A stretch of 64,000 nt of DNA from Chryseobacterium sp. (GTDB lineage Bacteria; Bacteroidota; Bacteroidia; Flavobacteriales; Weeksellaceae): contig NZ_JAFAJM010000020.1 of NCBI RefSeq assembly GCF_019236175.1, forward strand, positions 1 to 64,000. The letters are read 5' to 3'. A program made the position numbers and the translations under genes. The stretch's first letter is position 1; each line of letters opens with the position of its first letter. Shown here piece after piece: positions 34,534 to 42,089 of the stretch. Below the pieces are notes generated by a model. That model made no database searches, had not been told where the DNA came from, and worked only from the letters and a program-made list of their open reading frames with translations.

Positions 34534-36564
34534 TTAATGCCCTTCAGATTTATGGGAAATCGTACTGTTCATAAGATCATCAGCTTTTTTATCCAGTCCT
34601 GAGCTTAACGGCAGGAAAAATTTCAACGGATGCTTTATAAAATATCTGAAAATCTCTTTATAAATTTCACTTACCTGTCCAAAATTCATTTTTCTTGATC
34701 TGAATGCCAGAAACATGGAAAGGCTGAAACTTACCAGGAAGTTGAAGAACCCTATCAGGAATACGGTAACAAAAGAAATCCAGAAGGTATATGAATCTAC
34801 TGAAAAATCTTTGCCATAAAGTCCTAAAGCGAAGTTTCCGGCAGCAAAGGTGATGTGTCTGATATCGAGATCCAGACCGAAAAACATTCCTACCGGAGCT
34901 GTAGCTCCCAGGAAAACCCCAAACCAGAAATTGGAAATAATTCCGGGCCAGTTTTTAGCATAATATTTAGACAGTCCTTTGGCAAATTTTTTACCAAAAA
35001 AGCTTCTGATAGAAAGGTTTTTAGCAATCCTTTCGGGAATCTGATAAAATACAGAGTTATTCCCGATATTCCCTGAAATAATTCCTGAAATAAAAAGGTA
35101 GAATCCTGCAATACTGGCATGCAAGATGGCTTTGGACTTAAAGGGATCCAGATCTTTTAATAATTTATCGGAACGGTCAACCGCCAGATTCTGAGAAAAA
35201 AACACATCTAACCCGTAAATGATGGCCAAAGCAATTGGAAAAGCAAGCAATACATTTCCTACAAATGCAATAAACTGACTTCTGAACAATTTGGACACCA
35301 AATGAGCAAATTCGGTATTATTTCTTTTACTGTTCCCTTCTTCAGACAACACTTTAGTCATAGTAGCCGCTGTCATTGCCGGCTGTTTGGTGGCTAAAGT
35401 AAACCCCATCAGATAAATCATGACAAATCCCATAGCATAATTCATCGAATAAAGGAATGCATGTGAAAAATCACTTCCCGGAATATATCCGTAGAGCATT
35501 TTCAGTACACAGAGTGCCCCAACAATGATTCCACCACCACTGGCCTTGTAGAACATGGTCATATATTCTTTTCGGGTGGAGGTGATATAATGGGTTCCGG
35601 CCTCTGCTGTATGATTCGTAATAAGATGGGAAATCAGCCTTGTACTGTCGTTGATCAGGTCTGCAATATTATTTTTATGAGATTTATAACTCAGGATATT
35701 AAAGATCAGCTGTTTAGACCTGATCATCACATCTTCATCAGTATCTATCACCAACAGCTGTACAATTTCGTAGATTCTTTCCGTCTGCTGTCGGATTTTC
35801 AGCAAAGACTGATTAATCTTTCCTGAAATACCATATTTAGCAGAATTTTTAAAGGCAATATCAACAAATTCAAGACAGTGCTCCGTATAGATTTTAATCT
35901 GTTTAAAACGGCTGTCCTTTGAATGCAGCTGAAGTTCCGGATCTTTTACAAGATCATCTGCCAGTGTCTCCAGCTCATTCTGAAGCGCAAGAAAAGGATT
36001 ATCCAGATTTCTGTACTGAGGGGCCATTCTTACCACCTCTACTTCCATCGCCATTCCTGTAACCCTCCACGAGAGAATATTCATAGAGAAAATCAATTCC
36101 TTTTTCACATTGGCTCTGGTAATAAAATCAGAAGCCGCAATAAGGGTTAAAAACTCATTGATTTCGTTTTCAGGAAGATTCTGGATATAATGGAGGTCTT
36201 TTTTGGGTCTCAGGCTGACATTGTCAATCATATACCACACTGTTTTTTCATTTTCTACAGGGGGTAAAACCTTGTTCAGAATTCTTTTTTTAAGTTCCGG
36301 AAAAAAGGCATTTTCAGAAAGGATATTAGCTTCTGTCAACGATAAATTGAAAGGTCTTCCTTTGAAAATATTATGAATATAGTATTTAAAATTTTCAGCA
36401 AAATTGGGATTGCTTCTGAGAAAATTAAGCACATCAGTAAAGTCTGCCCTTTTAATACTCTCTAAAAACTCTGCAAAAGGTTCTAAAGAAAGGGTTTCGT
36501 TCTTAAAAGAAAAATATTTTTTAAGAACTGACTCAAAATTTGTGCTGGAATTTAAGAATTTCAT
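34534..36564 (-). CDS. SpecificRecomb-family (PF10136) membrane protein
   Basis: 676-residue protein of the family named site-specific recombinase after Neisseria Gcr. The N-terminal half (to about 345) is soluble and helical; the C-terminal half has about eight membrane helices, with ASGGGIIVGALCVLKMLYGYIPGSDFSHAFLYSMNYAMGFVMIYLMGFTLATKQPAMTAATM as the family core. Despite the name it has no recognisable recombinase catalytic motif, and such a membrane topology argues against one. Function is unknown. It is 13 bases downstream of mtgA and likely in its transcript. It should not be counted as a mobility gene. Confidence 0.85.
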   Translation of the reverse strand: MKFLNSSTNFESVLKKYFSFKNETLSLEPFAEFLESIKRADFTDVLNFLRSNPNFAENFKYYIHNIFKGRPFNLSLTEANILSENAFFPELKKRILNKVLPPVENEKTVWYMIDNVSLRPKKDLHYIQNLPENEINEFLTLIAASDFITRANVKKELIFSMNILSWRVTGMAMEVEVVRMAPQYRNLDNPFLALQNELETLADDLVKDPELQLHSKDSRFKQIKIYTEHCLEFVDIAFKNSAKYGISGKINQSLLKIRQQTERIYEIVQLLVIDTDEDVMIRSKQLIFNILSYKSHKNNIADLINDSTRLISHLITNHTAEAGTHYITSTRKEYMTMFYKASGGGIIVGALCVLKMLYGYIPGSDFSHAFLYSMNYAMGFVMIYLMGFTLATKQPAMTAATMTKVLSEEGNSKRNNTEFAHLVSKLFRSQFIAFVGNVLLAFPIALAIIYGLDVFFSQNLAVDRSDKLLKDLDPFKSKAILHASIAGFYLFISGIISGNIGNNSVFYQIPERIAKNLSIRSFFGKKFAKGLSKYYAKNWPGIISNFWFGVFLGATAPVGMFFGLDLDIRHITFAAGNFALGLYGKDFSVDSYTFWISFVTVFLIGFFNFLVSFSLSMFLAFRSRKMNFGQVSEIYKEIFRYFIKHPLKFFLPLSSGLDKKADDLMNSTISHKSEGH

Positions 36565-36577
36565 TAGTACAAAGATA

Positions 36578-37222
36578 CTATTTCAAACTCACATTCCTCA
36601 TCTGTCTCATGATCCAATTATGTTTCTTTCTTAAATAAGGGGATGGGTTTTTAGGATCATACTTCTTAGGATTGGGCAATACGGCAGCTATCCAGGCTGC
36701 ATCTGAAGCACTTAAGTCTTTGGATGATTTTCCGAAATAATATTGCGCCGCTGCTTCCACTCCAAATACTCCCTGCCCCATTTCGATGGAATTCAGGTAT
36801 CTTTCAAGGATTATATCCTTAGTCCATACTTTTTCAATAATAAAAGTATAGACGGCTTCCAGTCCTTTTCTGAACCAGCTTCTCCCCTGCCATAGAAAAA
36901 CATTTTTCGCCGTCTGTTGGGAGATTGTACTTCCGCCTCTTATTTTTTTTCCCTGTTCATTATGCTTCATTGCTTTTTCAATCGCTGTATAGTCGAAACC
37001 ATTATGATCAAAAAATTTCTGATCTTCAGAAGCAATCACTGCTTTCTTCACGTTATTTCCCATTTCATCATAGGAAATATAGTCTCTGTGTAATTTTCCG
37101 TATTCAAAAAGTCCCCCTATCTGGGTAATAGTAATAGGCGGATTAAAAAATCTGCCCCAGATAATAAAAACCACATTCAGAAGAAGAATGATGAAAATAA
37201 GCTGTTTAATTTTTTTCCACAT
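36578..37222 (-). CDS. mtgA: Monofunctional peptidoglycan glycosyltransferase
   Basis: Polymerises lipid II into glycan strands on the outer face of the inner membrane (GT51 family). I chose the ATG at 37222, giving 214 residues with a single N-terminal membrane anchor (IKQLIFIILLLNVVFIIWG); the frame extends 33 bases further to a TTG with no support. Catalytic motifs are all present in order: ASEDQKFFDHNGFD (catalytic Glu), RGGSTISQQTAKNVFLW, KVWTKDIILERYLN and VFGVEAAAQYYFGKSS. The length is normal for MtgA. Confidence 0.93.
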   Translation of the reverse strand: MWKKIKQLIFIILLLNVVFIIWGRFFNPPITITQIGGLFEYGKLHRDYISYDEMGNNVKKAVIASEDQKFFDHNGFDYTAIEKAMKHNEQGKKIRGGSTISQQTAKNVFLWQGRSWFRKGLEAVYTFIIEKVWTKDIILERYLNSIEMGQGVFGVEAAAQYYFGKSSKDLSASDAAWIAAVLPNPKKYDPKNPSPYLRKKHNWIMRQMRNVSLK

Positions 37223-37265
37223 AATATGATAAAAAGGAAATGCAAAAATAAGCAAATAGTCTGAG

Positions 37266-38312
37266 TTACTGCAATTCTTTCATATAAGTCAGCTGATAAT
37301 TTGGTAAAAGCTCGGGATGGAAGATTTTAATATAATCTTTAAGGATTAAATCGGCTCTTACTCCTCCGCTTTCAAAGAAGTCATTCGCTTTATCTCTTTC
37401 TTTACCGGACATGGTATAAATTTTACCTTTATTAAAGACATCCAGTTTTCCATAGAGAGGATTCATTTTTAACAATTCACTCTTAGAAGTATGGCTTCCG
37501 GCATTCACCCAGTACTGAACCCCGCCCGCTTTCGCATATACCTCTTCAAAGCTCATGGTTAAGGCCTTCTCATCTTTATTATCTTTAAGAATATATGCTG
37601 CATTGGCATCTGCAATATAATGGGCCACAGAAGTATTTCCGCCCGGAAGATACCATACGTTACCATACATTTCGTTGGCTAATACAACAGGTTTTTCTTT
37701 TGAGGTCAGCGCCAGTTTCTTCAGTTCGTTATAATTTTTTTCAACTTCCTGATACTTATTCTCCGCTTCTTTTTCTTTACCCAGTAATTCTCCGAAAATC
37801 TTTATATAGCCTGTTTTTTCCAAAGGCTGCTGCTCCATGTATTCATCAAGAAATACTACCTGAATGCCATTATTTTTCAACAGATCGTAGGTATTGTCAA
37901 AACTGGCAATATGGTTGGTAAAAATAGCATCCGGTTTCATGGAAATAATTTTCTCCACATCATACTTCTGTTCGCTCCCTACATTCTGAATTTTTCCTTC
38001 TTTAATCAGGTTTTGGATCTTTTCCGAATAAATATACTCCGGACTCGAAACTCCAACGATTACATTTTCTGCACCAAGCTCAGAAATATATCCGGCCATA
38101 CTGGCATTAAGGAGAATGATCTTCTTAAAAGGAGTCTGATTTTTTCTGAAATGATAGGTGAAATTTCCGGATTTTATCTCCAGTTCTCCGTCATGTTCTT
38201 TAAATTGGGTCCGTGCTGAAATATTTGTCCAGTCTGAGGACGAAATTTTTGGTTCTCTTTTACAGGCAATTAGCGAAAATACCGTAAATAAAAGTAAAAT
38301 TTTCTGTTTCAT
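37266..38312 (-). CDS. ABC transporter substrate-binding lipoprotein (BtuF/FhuD-like)
   Basis: 348-residue periplasmic binding protein of the helical-backbone metal/cofactor class. Lipobox at LIAC17. The two lobes are seen as KKIILLNASMAGYISELGAENVIVGVSSPEYIYS with KPDAIFTNHIASFDNTYDLLKNNGIQVVFLDE, and VLANEMYGNVWYLPGGNTSVAHYIADANAAYILKD. Ligands of this class are siderophores, haem or cobalamin; which one applies is not visible. The permease and ATPase are not in this window. Its 3'-to-5' neighbour is the tRNA-Arg gene, divergent, 59 bases away. Confidence 0.87.
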   Translation of the reverse strand: MKQKILLLFTVFSLIACKREPKISSSDWTNISARTQFKEHDGELEIKSGNFTYHFRKNQTPFKKIILLNASMAGYISELGAENVIVGVSSPEYIYSEKIQNLIKEGKIQNVGSEQKYDVEKIISMKPDAIFTNHIASFDNTYDLLKNNGIQVVFLDEYMEQQPLEKTGYIKIFGELLGKEKEAENKYQEVEKNYNELKKLALTSKEKPVVLANEMYGNVWYLPGGNTSVAHYIADANAAYILKDNKDEKALTMSFEEVYAKAGGVQYWVNAGSHTSKSELLKMNPLYGKLDVFNKGKIYTMSGKERDKANDFFESGGVRADLILKDYIKIFHPELLPNYQLTYMKELQ

Positions 38313-38313
38313 C

Positions 38314-38344
38314 TTTCAAAGAACGGAAAAAAGTGGTATATTTG
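38314..38344 (+). promoter_or_regulatory. Promoter of the tRNA-Arg gene
   Basis: TATATTTG (38337-38344) is a perfect TAnnTTTG box, 18 bases after TTTCA (38314-38318), a weak -33. The tRNA begins 28 bases downstream. Confidence 0.6.
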
Positions 38345-38371
38345 CAACCGTTAAATAACAAGATAACACAA

Positions 38372-38445
38372 GGCCTCGTGGCGCAACTGAATAGCGCATC
38401 TGATTACGGCTCAGAAGGTTACAGGTTTGAATCCTGTCGAGGTCA
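38372..38445 (+). tRNA. tRNA-Arg (anticodon ACG)
   Basis: A complete cloverleaf can be drawn by hand: acceptor stem GGCCTCG with CGAGGTC (one G-T pair), D arm with GCGC stems, anticodon stem TCTGA/TCAGA around loop TTACGGC (anticodon ACG, arginine CGN codons), and T arm ACAGG-TTTGAAT-CCTGT. The discriminator base is A; CCA is not encoded. Its 3' end and following terminator are the insertion target of the large element to the right. The gene itself remains intact. Confidence 0.95.
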
Positions 38446-38477
38446 CTTAAGGAGACAACTATTTGATAGTTGTCTCT
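38443..38477 (+). repeat. Left attachment-site repeat (tRNA-Arg side)
   Basis: Identical to 58894-58928. It starts with the last three bases of the tRNA gene and includes the terminator hairpin. Four more matching bases (CGAG) lie to the left beyond one mismatch. Confidence 0.8.
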
Positions 38478-38486
38478 GTTTTTTTA
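38452..38486 (+). terminator. tRNA-Arg terminator
   Basis: Perfect 9-bp stem GAGACAACT/AGTTGTCTC (38452-38460 and 38468-38476), loop ATTTGAT, then a T run. The hairpin is contained in the attachment repeat. Confidence 0.9.
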
Positions 38487-38635
38487 CACATAAAAATCTC
38501 TATATCAAGCTTTTACAGCCTGACATTTTATAGTTTGAATTTTTTGATATGAAATCCCTAGTCCACCTGAAACAGACAGTCTAAAAGTACTCTATCAGAG
38601 ATTTCATCGGTATTGAAGCGTAGTTTGAAATCCCA

Positions 38636-38800
38636 TTAAGGTTCTAGTATTTTTTCCTCTTTTGGCTTATTGTAACTTTTTGACACTAAATATAGTAATT
38701 CTAATATAATTTTAGCTTCTTTCTCATTTACCTGAACTCCATTCTTAGCTAAAAGAATAATCGCTTGTTCAACTGAAACATTCTTATCAATAAAATTCAT
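38636..38800 (-). CDS. 54-residue protein overlapping the recombinase gene
   Basis: Short open frame starting MNFIDKNVSVEQAIILLAKN with ELLYLVSKSYNK near its end; it overlaps the 3' end of the recombinase gene by 14 bases, so translation is probably coupled. It resembles the 50-60 residue proteins that follow recombinases in Chryseobacterium and relatives and are often labelled 'PTS sugar transporter subunit IIBC'. That label is not supported by any transport feature. The helical composition (EQAIILLAKNG, EAKIILELLYLVS) would suit a small regulatory or directionality factor; this is inference. Confidence 0.65.
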   Translation of the reverse strand: MNFIDKNVSVEQAIILLAKNGVQVNEKEAKIILELLYLVSKSYNKPKEEKILEP

Positions 38801-40277
38801 TTTTCTTATTAGTTTTTCGGTTACTTTTTTTTGATAATATTTTTAAAAATGCTTGATTCAAGTCCAAAGAAAGATCTCCTGTTTTATAATCAATATCAAC
38901 TGGTGGAATAAGACTCACAAGACTTTTTTTATCTGAGGTGTCAAACTCGGAAAATTTTCGAAAAACTTCGACTATTTCTTTATCTTCTATTTGATCCTTT
39001 TTATCAATAGCTTTTAATTTAAGAAAAATATCACGCGCTTCCTTCTTAAGATGCCTAATGTTAACTTGATTCTCTTTTTTTAATTCATTGTAGTCATCAA
39101 TTTTTAATACTCCTGCTAAAAACAACTTTCTGCCTCTAGAAAGAACTTGCCCCTCTTCTTTTATTTTTCTCTCAATTAAATTTTGATTGTACAAATAACT
39201 TGCTTTCAGTGTCTTTATATTCTGGTCTTGTAAAATACATTTAAATAAGTCAATGGTATTATTTGATAGTATTAATTGCTGAAGCTTATTTTGATAACAA
39301 TCATTCAGAAAAACTGCGTTTATCCTTGTTCTACAGCGATCATGACAATGATAATATGGGTATTTTTTTGAACTTCCTTGTGCAATACTTCCAGTGAGTT
39401 TTCGATCACAAACAGGACAAATCAAAAAACCTCTAAGAAAAAACATTGCTTTTAAATCATCCCTTTTAGCTGTAGTTTTTCTTTTTGTATTAATGACAGA
39501 CTGAACCTGATAAAATAACGATTCAGATATTAAAGGTTCATGCAAACCTTTTATCATTTGTTCTTCATTAGATTTAAGTTTGACTGATATAAGCCCACAA
39601 TAAACTGGATTCCGTAAAATTCTGAAAAAGTGTGATCGTGAGCATATCAATCCTTTCTCATTAGCCATTCTCATGATTTCAGAAATCTTATGATCGTTCT
39701 GGGCAACTTGATGAAAAGACCATTTTATAATATCAGCTTCAGGCTCTTTAGGAGCAATAGTTTTTTTACCATCCATTAATGTCAAATTAATAAATCCAAT
39801 AGGTGCTTTATTAGGATATCTACCCATCAGCTTCGCTCGACGAATACCATTTGCTGTATTTTGAGCCCTCCGAGTATTTTCCGCTTCCGGAACCGCTAAA
39901 TATACAGCCAGCATAACGGTACTTTCCGGCACAGAGAAATCAATTGGTTGATCAATAGCCATTGCTGTCGTTTTATATTTTCGCAGCTTTCCAATCATTT
40001 CGTAAGCATATTCAACATTACGACTGAATCTGTCCCATTTTATAAATAGTATGTTTTTATCTTCTCCTGATGATTTCTTTTTAATTTCTGAAAACAATTC
40101 TTTCCACTCAGGTCGGTTGAAATTTTTGGCAGAATAATCTTCACGATAGATTCCTTTGACTTCAATATTGTTATATTTACAATATTTCAATAATCTATCT
40201 TCTTGCTCAGGCAGGGAGTAACCTTTTCTTTTTTGTTCATCTGTACTTACGCGGACATATAAATAGGCTGACTTCAT
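38787..40277 (-). CDS. Large serine recombinase (site-specific integrase)
   Basis: 496 residues from the ATG at 40277, chosen because MKSAYLYVRVSTDEQ is the standard resolvase N-terminus; the frame extends to 40403 without protein character. The resolvase domain holds the catalytic Ser11 and NILFIKWDRFSRN with the active-site arginines. It is followed by the recombinase domain (GRYPNKAPIGFIN..., SHFFRILRNPVYCGLI) and a zinc ribbon (CPVCDRKL...YYHCHDRC), then a coiled-coil tail. This architecture belongs to integrases that catalyse unidirectional integration. It lies about 300 bases inside the left end of the element and is the likely enzyme for its integration. Confidence 0.93.
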   Translation of the reverse strand: MKSAYLYVRVSTDEQKRKGYSLPEQEDRLLKYCKYNNIEVKGIYREDYSAKNFNRPEWKELFSEIKKKSSGEDKNILFIKWDRFSRNVEYAYEMIGKLRKYKTTAMAIDQPIDFSVPESTVMLAVYLAVPEAENTRRAQNTANGIRRAKLMGRYPNKAPIGFINLTLMDGKKTIAPKEPEADIIKWSFHQVAQNDHKISEIMRMANEKGLICSRSHFFRILRNPVYCGLISVKLKSNEEQMIKGLHEPLISESLFYQVQSVINTKRKTTAKRDDLKAMFFLRGFLICPVCDRKLTGSIAQGSSKKYPYYHCHDRCRTRINAVFLNDCYQNKLQQLILSNNTIDLFKCILQDQNIKTLKASYLYNQNLIERKIKEEGQVLSRGRKLFLAGVLKIDDYNELKKENQVNIRHLKKEARDIFLKLKAIDKKDQIEDKEIVEVFRKFSEFDTSDKKSLVSLIPPVDIDYKTGDLSLDLNQAFLKILSKKSNRKTNKKNEFY

Positions 40278-40413
40278 ATAATTAATGTATTTATTTGATT
40301 TACAAATTAATATTTTTAAGTATATGAAATGATAAACAAAAAACAGTTTATGCTGTATCAAATTAAAAAAGGAAAATTCAGTAGAAAACTTTGATAGTAA
40401 CAACAGTAATTAA

Positions 40414-40438
40414 TGACACTGTCACATCAATATGACAC
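40414..40438. promoter_or_regulatory. Palindrome and repeats upstream of the recombinase gene
   Basis: TGACACTGTCA (40414-40424) is an odd-length palindrome, and TGACAC recurs at 40433-40438. The site lies about 140-160 bases before the recombinase ATG and could bind a regulator or the recombinase. The interval 40278-40562 shows no other feature. Confidence 0.35.
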
Positions 40439-40562
40439 CTACATATCACAATAATGATTTAATTGCATAAAATCTACTTTAATATTTCATCTTTAATTCA
40501 CGGGTAGATATTCATTGGCAGAATCATGGCAATAATTTTAATATATTTATAATCATTCCCTT

Positions 40563-40763
40563 TTAAAAAGGAGAGTTCGGAATTAGATAGATATCAACAC
40601 CTAAAGTCGTTTCCATCGTATCAAAGAAATATTTTAGCGTGGATTTTATGAACTTTTCTTTGCAAAGCTTTCTATTACCAGTGTATAAAATTTCTTCACA
40701 AGTTTTATTAAAATTCGCTTGTACATCTACTTTGGTATATCCATGATCTTTTAAGCATTCCAC
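40563..40763 (-). pseudogene. Short open frame, probably a gene fragment
   Basis: 66 codons from a GTG (ECLKDHGYTKVDVQANFNKT...), ending IYLIPNSPF. The composition is protein-like (TCEEILYTGNRKLCKEKFIKSTLKYFFDTMETT), but the start is weak: the frame runs back only nine codons beyond it to a stop, with no ATG. It looks like the C-terminal remnant of a longer gene left between the recombinase and the defence genes. I do not recognise the family. A genuine small protein is possible. Confidence 0.35.
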
Positions 40764-40852
40764 AATTTTAATGAACCAAAACAGTCAGATGGAACAAACA
40801 AACTCCAGATGCTCTGGTTCTGTTTGGGGATTTAAAAAGAAATTAGTAATTC

Positions 40853-42088
40853 CTAATTGCTTTCAATATAACCAATTAAATTACTATACGACAAACTTTC
40901 TTCTTTTTCTATCGTATAAGTTATCATATCTGCAATTACTACTAAAAAATCATTAATTGATTGATGAATATACTTTGCATTTTTCAATTTTTTAATTTCT
41001 TCAATTGCACTAGTTTGATCCAATTTCGATAACATTTCCTCAAGCTCTTGCACTTGCTCCTGCCAATATTGAATATAGTGAATCCTTTCAGCTGTCCTAA
41101 AAATTTTCAGGTCTTTATCTCGAATTGGAAGAACTTTCTTATGAAAATCCTTTTCTTTGAGCAGATGTAATACTTCCGTCATACAATTTTCTGATTTAAG
41201 GTACTTATCACTAATCAGCAAAATCGAAAAATCTGAGGCTCGAATTGACTCCATAAATGTGGAAATTTTGTTTTTATAGCCTAAATTATGATCATCCATG
41301 TATACGATATAACCCGCAGAGCTCAGAAAATCATAAAGCTTTTGCGCAGCATCTTTAAGATTCCAATTGTATGATATAAATACATTTTTCTTTTTACTTT
41401 GAATAGCAAGGTTGCTTGAAACTCCACTAAAACCACCTGATGCAATAAAAGACGCTGTATCAATTGATACGCCGATGTAATTTTGACCATAAGATCTTAC
41501 ATAATTCGTTGATCTGAGCTTTTCAACAAGTTGTCTTGCCTCTGATAAAGAGGTTCCATCATTCAATATTACTTTTTCAACAGTATGTTTATTTACATTG
41601 ATGAGTTTAGGATGTTCGATAAGATAAATTAGTACATTATCAAGTTTTTCTTCAGTTGACAATTTAGATTCTTTTTTGGTTTGGGGAGCAATTCGCAAAT
41701 CCTGGGATAATACTTTTGTTATTTTTTTTGTGATTATTTCATATTGATCATTATTAAAGGTAATTCCTTGGTCACTCTTTTCAACATTAATGGCAAAAAG
41801 TTTTTTACCTTCATGAAATACAAAACCACTTTCCACTTCAGGTTTGGGATCTAATTTTGATAACGCATTGTCAAGTACTGATTCTACACGAAAATCATCA
41901 CTTAGTCCCGTAAATGTAACCTTGTTAAATTTACTTAGAACACCCAAAATCAAAAGTCCTCCATCAGTATTGGCAAACGCACAGATCGTGCGCGCAATTT
42001 CGCTGTTGGAAGGCAACAATACTTCATATTTCAGTCGGTTACTTTCTGGATAACCCAACTGTTTTTTTATATTTTCTTCAAACTCCAT
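40853..42088 (-). CDS. AlbA_2-winged helix-TIR domain protein
   Basis: 411-residue three-part protein. Residues about 15-125 form an AlbA_2 (Schlafen-type) domain with the diagnostic IARTICAFANTDGGLLILGV. A winged-helix-like segment follows (about 145-210, VEKVILNDGTSLSEARQLVEKL). Residues about 233-345 are a TIR/SEFIR-like domain beginning NVFISYNWNLKDAAQKL, with YIVYMDDHNLG and DFSILLISDKYLKSENCMTEV; Glu300 or Glu305 could be the NAD-cleaving glutamate. AlbA_2 domains bind nucleic acid and some cleave RNA; bacterial TIR domains typically consume NAD+ or make signalling nucleotides during phage defence. It starts 1 base after the GHKL ATPase stop codon, so the two are made together. Function in defence is inferred. 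Confidence 0.85.
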   Translation of the reverse strand: MEFEENIKKQLGYPESNRLKYEVLLPSNSEIARTICAFANTDGGLLILGVLSKFNKVTFTGLSDDFRVESVLDNALSKLDPKPEVESGFVFHEGKKLFAINVEKSDQGITFNNDQYEIITKKITKVLSQDLRIAPQTKKESKLSTEEKLDNVLIYLIEHPKLINVNKHTVEKVILNDGTSLSEARQLVEKLRSTNYVRSYGQNYIGVSIDTASFIASGGFSGVSSNLAIQSKKKNVFISYNWNLKDAAQKLYDFLSSAGYIVYMDDHNLGYKNKISTFMESIRASDFSILLISDKYLKSENCMTEVLHLLKEKDFHKKVLPIRDKDLKIFRTAERIHYIQYWQEQVQELEEMLSKLDQTSAIEEIKKLKNAKYIHQSINDFLVVIADMITYTIEKEESLSYSNLIGYIESN

Positions 42089-42089
42089 T

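Noticed and set aside
34534..36564. Second site-specific recombinase belonging to the mobile island
   Set aside because: The family name (SpecificRecomb, Gcr) is historical. The protein has about eight membrane helices and no recombinase motif, lies outside the repeats, and sits with mtgA in a core-type context.
40414..40438. CRISPR-like repeats near the recombinase
   Set aside because: Only two short TGACAC copies and one palindrome; no array with regular spacers was found anywhere in the window.
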